A stretch of DNA of 64,000 nt from Rugamonas apoptosis (lineage in GTDB: Bacteria; Pseudomonadota; Gammaproteobacteria; Burkholderiales; Burkholderiaceae_D), in contig NZ_JACEZU010000014.1 of the NCBI RefSeq assembly GCF_014042355.1, forward strand, positions 1 to 64,000. Direction: 5' to 3'. The notes below the pieces were generated by a model that saw only the letters and a list, made by a program, of their open reading frames with translations, did not search any database and was not told the origin of the DNA. The translations under genes were made by a program, and so were the position numbers. Positions within the stretch are counted from its first letter, which is position 1, and every line of letters starts with the position of its first letter. Positions 62,098-64,000 of this stretch are shown here, in pieces.

Positions 62098-62862
62098 ATG
62101 CGATTGATGATGACGGTGCTGTCCACTGTACTGGCACAGGGGCTGTACTGCCAGGCGGCGCGGGCCGATGGCCTGGCCGACCTGAAATCGGCGCTGACGC
62201 GCTTGCAGGATCAGGCCCCATTGAAGGCCACGCTCGAAACGAAGACGTGGCGCCGCCTGGGCGAAGGCAAGGATGCGGAGGAAACCCAGGGGCAAGCCAG
62301 CGTGGGCATCGAGGATGGCGCGCGCGGCATGCATCTGGCGTACGGTAAGGATATCCTGGCGCGCATGGATGCGGAATCGCTGGCGCAGGCGCGCAACCCC
62401 AACGCCCGCACGCCGACGCTGAACGCGGCGCGCGAGTTCAGCCCGACCGATTTACGGCCCATGATCTCGGCCGCCAGCAGCCTGTCGCGTGTACTGGAGA
62501 AGGCGGCATGGAAGGGCGAGCAGGCCGACACCTGCCAGGGCAAACCGGCACGCCTGCTGACGTTCGACGTGGCGATCGACACGCTGAGCGACCGCGACCG
62601 CAAATACGTGAAGGAATTCGACGGCCACTTGTATGTGTGGATAGCGGATGACGGCACGCCGCTGGCCAGCCGCATGATCCAGAACGAATCGGGCCGCGCC
62701 TTCATCGTGATCCGGTTCGAGGCCAGGCAGGAGGAGCAGCACGTGTACGCCCAGGTGGGCGACCGCCTGGTCACCGTGCGCAAGGAAAGCTACAACCGCG
62801 CGGCCGGCGCGGGGGAGCGCGACGAAAGCCGCGTGATCAAGACCTTGCACCTGCAGTCCTGA
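62098..62862 (+). CDS. Periplasmic protein of unknown function linked to ABC exporter
   Basis: A 254-residue protein with a signal peptide (residues 1-23, ending QAARA). It contains alternating beta and helical segments (ALKATLETKTWRRLGEG; EFDGHLYVWIADDGTPLASRMIQNESGRAFIVIRFEARQEEQHVYAQVGDRLVTVRKESYN), consistent with a beta-barrel-like or LolA/LolB-like sheet. It could serve as a substrate-binding partner of the YbbA/YbbP-type pair, being coupled to it. That is inference from position. Start ATG 62098 (AAAGGACG upstream); ATG 62083 would overlap the ATPase gene. Confidence 0.75.
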   Translation: MRLMMTVLSTVLAQGLYCQAARADGLADLKSALTRLQDQAPLKATLETKTWRRLGEGKDAEETQGQASVGIEDGARGMHLAYGKDILARMDAESLAQARNPNARTPTLNAAREFSPTDLRPMISAASSLSRVLEKAAWKGEQADTCQGKPARLLTFDVAIDTLSDRDRKYVKEFDGHLYVWIADDGTPLASRMIQNESGRAFIVIRFEARQEEQHVYAQVGDRLVTVRKESYNRAAGAGERDESRVIKTLHLQS

Positions 62863-62884
62863 ACCGGCAGTCCTGAAAACGACA

Positions 62885-62912
62885 AGGGCCGCGTTCCGGA
62901 GAACGCGGCCCT
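62885..62912. terminator. Long perfect hairpin between the ABC operon and sodB
   Basis: AGGGCCGCGTTC-CGGA-GAACGCGGCCCT is a 12-bp perfect stem between two convergent genes. It has no T-run on the plus strand and only TTGTCG on the minus strand, so a bidirectional terminator of moderate strength is likely. Confidence 0.6.
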
Positions 62913-62961
62913 AGATACGCATGGGGCGGCCGCGCAGGGCGGCCGCCCGTCACCGTCGCGA

Positions 62962-63540
62962 TTAAGCGAAGTTGGCGGCGGCGAAGTCCCAGTTAGCCAG
63001 GGCGAAGAACGTTTCCACGTATTTCGCGCGCAGGTTACGGTAGTCGATGTAGTAAGCGTGTTCCCACAGGTCGCAGGTCAGCAGGGCTTTGTCGGCGGTG
63101 GTCAGCGGGGTGGCGGCGTTGGAGGTGTTGACGATGTCGACCGAACCGTCGGCCTTCTTCACCAGCCAGGTCCAGCTCGAACCGAAGTTGCCCACGCAGG
63201 ACTTGGTGAATTCTTCCTTGAACTTGTCGAACGAGCCCCACTTGGCGTTGATGGCGTCGGCCAGCGCGCCGCTGGGTGCGCCTTTGCCGGCTGGGGTCAG
63301 GCTGTTCCAGTAGAAGGTGTGGTTCCAGATCTGGGCCGCGTTGTTGAACACGCCGCCGGACGATTTCTTGACGATCTCTTCGAGCGACAGGTTCTCGAAC
63401 TCGGTGCCCTTGATCAGGTTGTTCAGGTTGGTGACATACGCTTGATGGTGCTTACCATAGTGGTATTCCAGCGTTTCCTTGGAAATGTGGGGCGCCAGGG
63501 CGTCCATAGCATATGGCAGTGCGGGCAGGGTATGTTCCAT
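62962..63540 (-). CDS. sodB: Fe-superoxide dismutase
   Basis: A 192-residue superoxide dismutase. Metal ligands are in LEYHYGKHHQAYV (His), NHTFYWNSL (His), and DLWEHAYYIDYRN (Asp and His). AAQIWNHTFYW with Gln points to the Fe type. The length matches cytoplasmic Fe-SOD. There is no signal peptide. It is monocistronic and divergent from glk. Confidence 0.96.
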   Translation of the reverse strand: MEHTLPALPYAMDALAPHISKETLEYHYGKHHQAYVTNLNNLIKGTEFENLSLEEIVKKSSGGVFNNAAQIWNHTFYWNSLTPAGKGAPSGALADAINAKWGSFDKFKEEFTKSCVGNFGSSWTWLVKKADGSVDIVNTSNAATPLTTADKALLTCDLWEHAYYIDYRNLRAKYVETFFALANWDFAAANFA

Positions 63541-63761
63541 GTTTTTTATTCCTTGGTGGATTGAGACGGGAGGTGATTTTTGCTGAAACGTTCACCATTG
63601 TAAAGCGGATGTCGCATCGTTGCAGGAATGCGTGGGATTGCTGCGACTCAAGAAAGACACTACTATAAATATGGTTATTCAGCCTGGAACCGGCCGCGGC
63701 ATATAATCGCCACAGCCAACGCGGCCGGACGGCGGGCGCGGCGGGATCTCGAAGGAATCAC

Positions 63762-64000
63762 ATGCAACAGGATGGTTTTTCGCACTTTAGCAACGGTCCG
63801 CGCCTGCTGGCCGATATCGGCGGCACCAGCGCCAGTTTTGCGCTGGAGACGGCGCCCCAGCAGATTGAAGCCGTCTGGGAAGCGCAATGCGCCGACTTTC
63901 CCACCCTGGGCGCGGCCATCGTCCGCTTCCTGGCGCAACCGGCCACGGTGGCGGCGGGCGGCTATCAGGCCCGCTACGCCGGCATCGCCATCGCCAATCC
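63762..64000 (+). CDS. glk: Glucokinase, N-terminal part (runs off the window)
   Basis: ATG 63762 follows GAAGGA. The first 79 residues are visible: the nucleotide-binding motif LLADIGGTSASFALE is the glucokinase phosphate-1 signature, with Ser in place of the common Asn-Ala-Arg. The rest lies beyond position 64000. It makes glucose-6-phosphate from glucose. Confidence 0.85.
   Translation, partial: MQQDGFSHFSNGPRLLADIGGTSASFALETAPQQIEAVWEAQCADFPTLGAAIVRFLAQPATVAAGGYQARYAGIAIAN

Overview
The window is GC-rich betaproteobacterial chromosome. It most resembles Oxalobacteraceae (Massilia/Duganella/Janthinobacterium type). This rests on the tmRNA tag ANDNSYALAA, the order gyrA-serC-pheA-hisC-tyrA-aroA-cmk-rpsA-ihfB-lapAB, the style of the OmpA, LapB and DUF4148 proteins, and the protein sequences generally. 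The genus is inferred; no database search was possible.

Positions 1-3120 are the edge of a genomic island. They hold the 3' end of an IS3-family element, a possibly interrupted ORF, a diverged proteasome/HslV-like Ntn-hydrolase and a P4-type tyrosine integrase. The integrase lies beside the 3' end of ssrA (tmRNA, 3120-3480, minus strand), a classic integration target. Beyond ssrA are two tandem paralogs of unknown function with a GIY-YIG-like signature (3532-5717).

Positions 5.9-25.3 kb are core metabolism: gph-ubiG, ompA, and divergently gyrA. A dense plus-strand series then runs from a DUF2059 protein through serC, pheA, hisC, tyrA, aroA and cmk (serine and aromatic amino acids, histidine, CMP kinase). 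It continues with rpsA and ihfB (ribosome and nucleoid), then lapA, lapB, ugd and rfaE1 (LPS and envelope), and ends with a ComEA-like protein.

Positions 25.3-38.9 kb hold a cyclic-nucleotide-binding flavoprotein, cysM, a small HTH protein, and an operon moxR-DUF58-tgpA-mltB. After these come an HDAC-like deacetylase, an OPT transporter and ylqF. Positions 39-40.3 kb are a short accessory patch with a GNAT gene and a decayed hicAB toxin-antitoxin locus.

Positions 40.3-47.7 kb hold an extradiol dioxygenase, a cobalamin riboswitch with btuB and btuF, dsbA with a coupled small membrane protein, an SDR, a SnoaL-like protein and a RAMA-like-domain protein. Positions 48-57.2 kb hold a LysR regulator opposite a TonB receptor, then a complete aromatic-acid/drug efflux cluster (NodT-type outer-membrane factor, MarR, FUSC pump, DUF1656, HlyD) and a DUF4148 protein. 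The end holds an aldo/keto reductase, a YbbP/YbbA-type ABC exporter with a periplasmic partner, sodB and the start of glk.

The items most worth a second look are the proteasome-like protein in the ssrA island, the GIY-YIG-like tandem pair, the hicAB wreck, the flavoprotein that has lost its redox cysteines, and a dispersed hairpin present twice.
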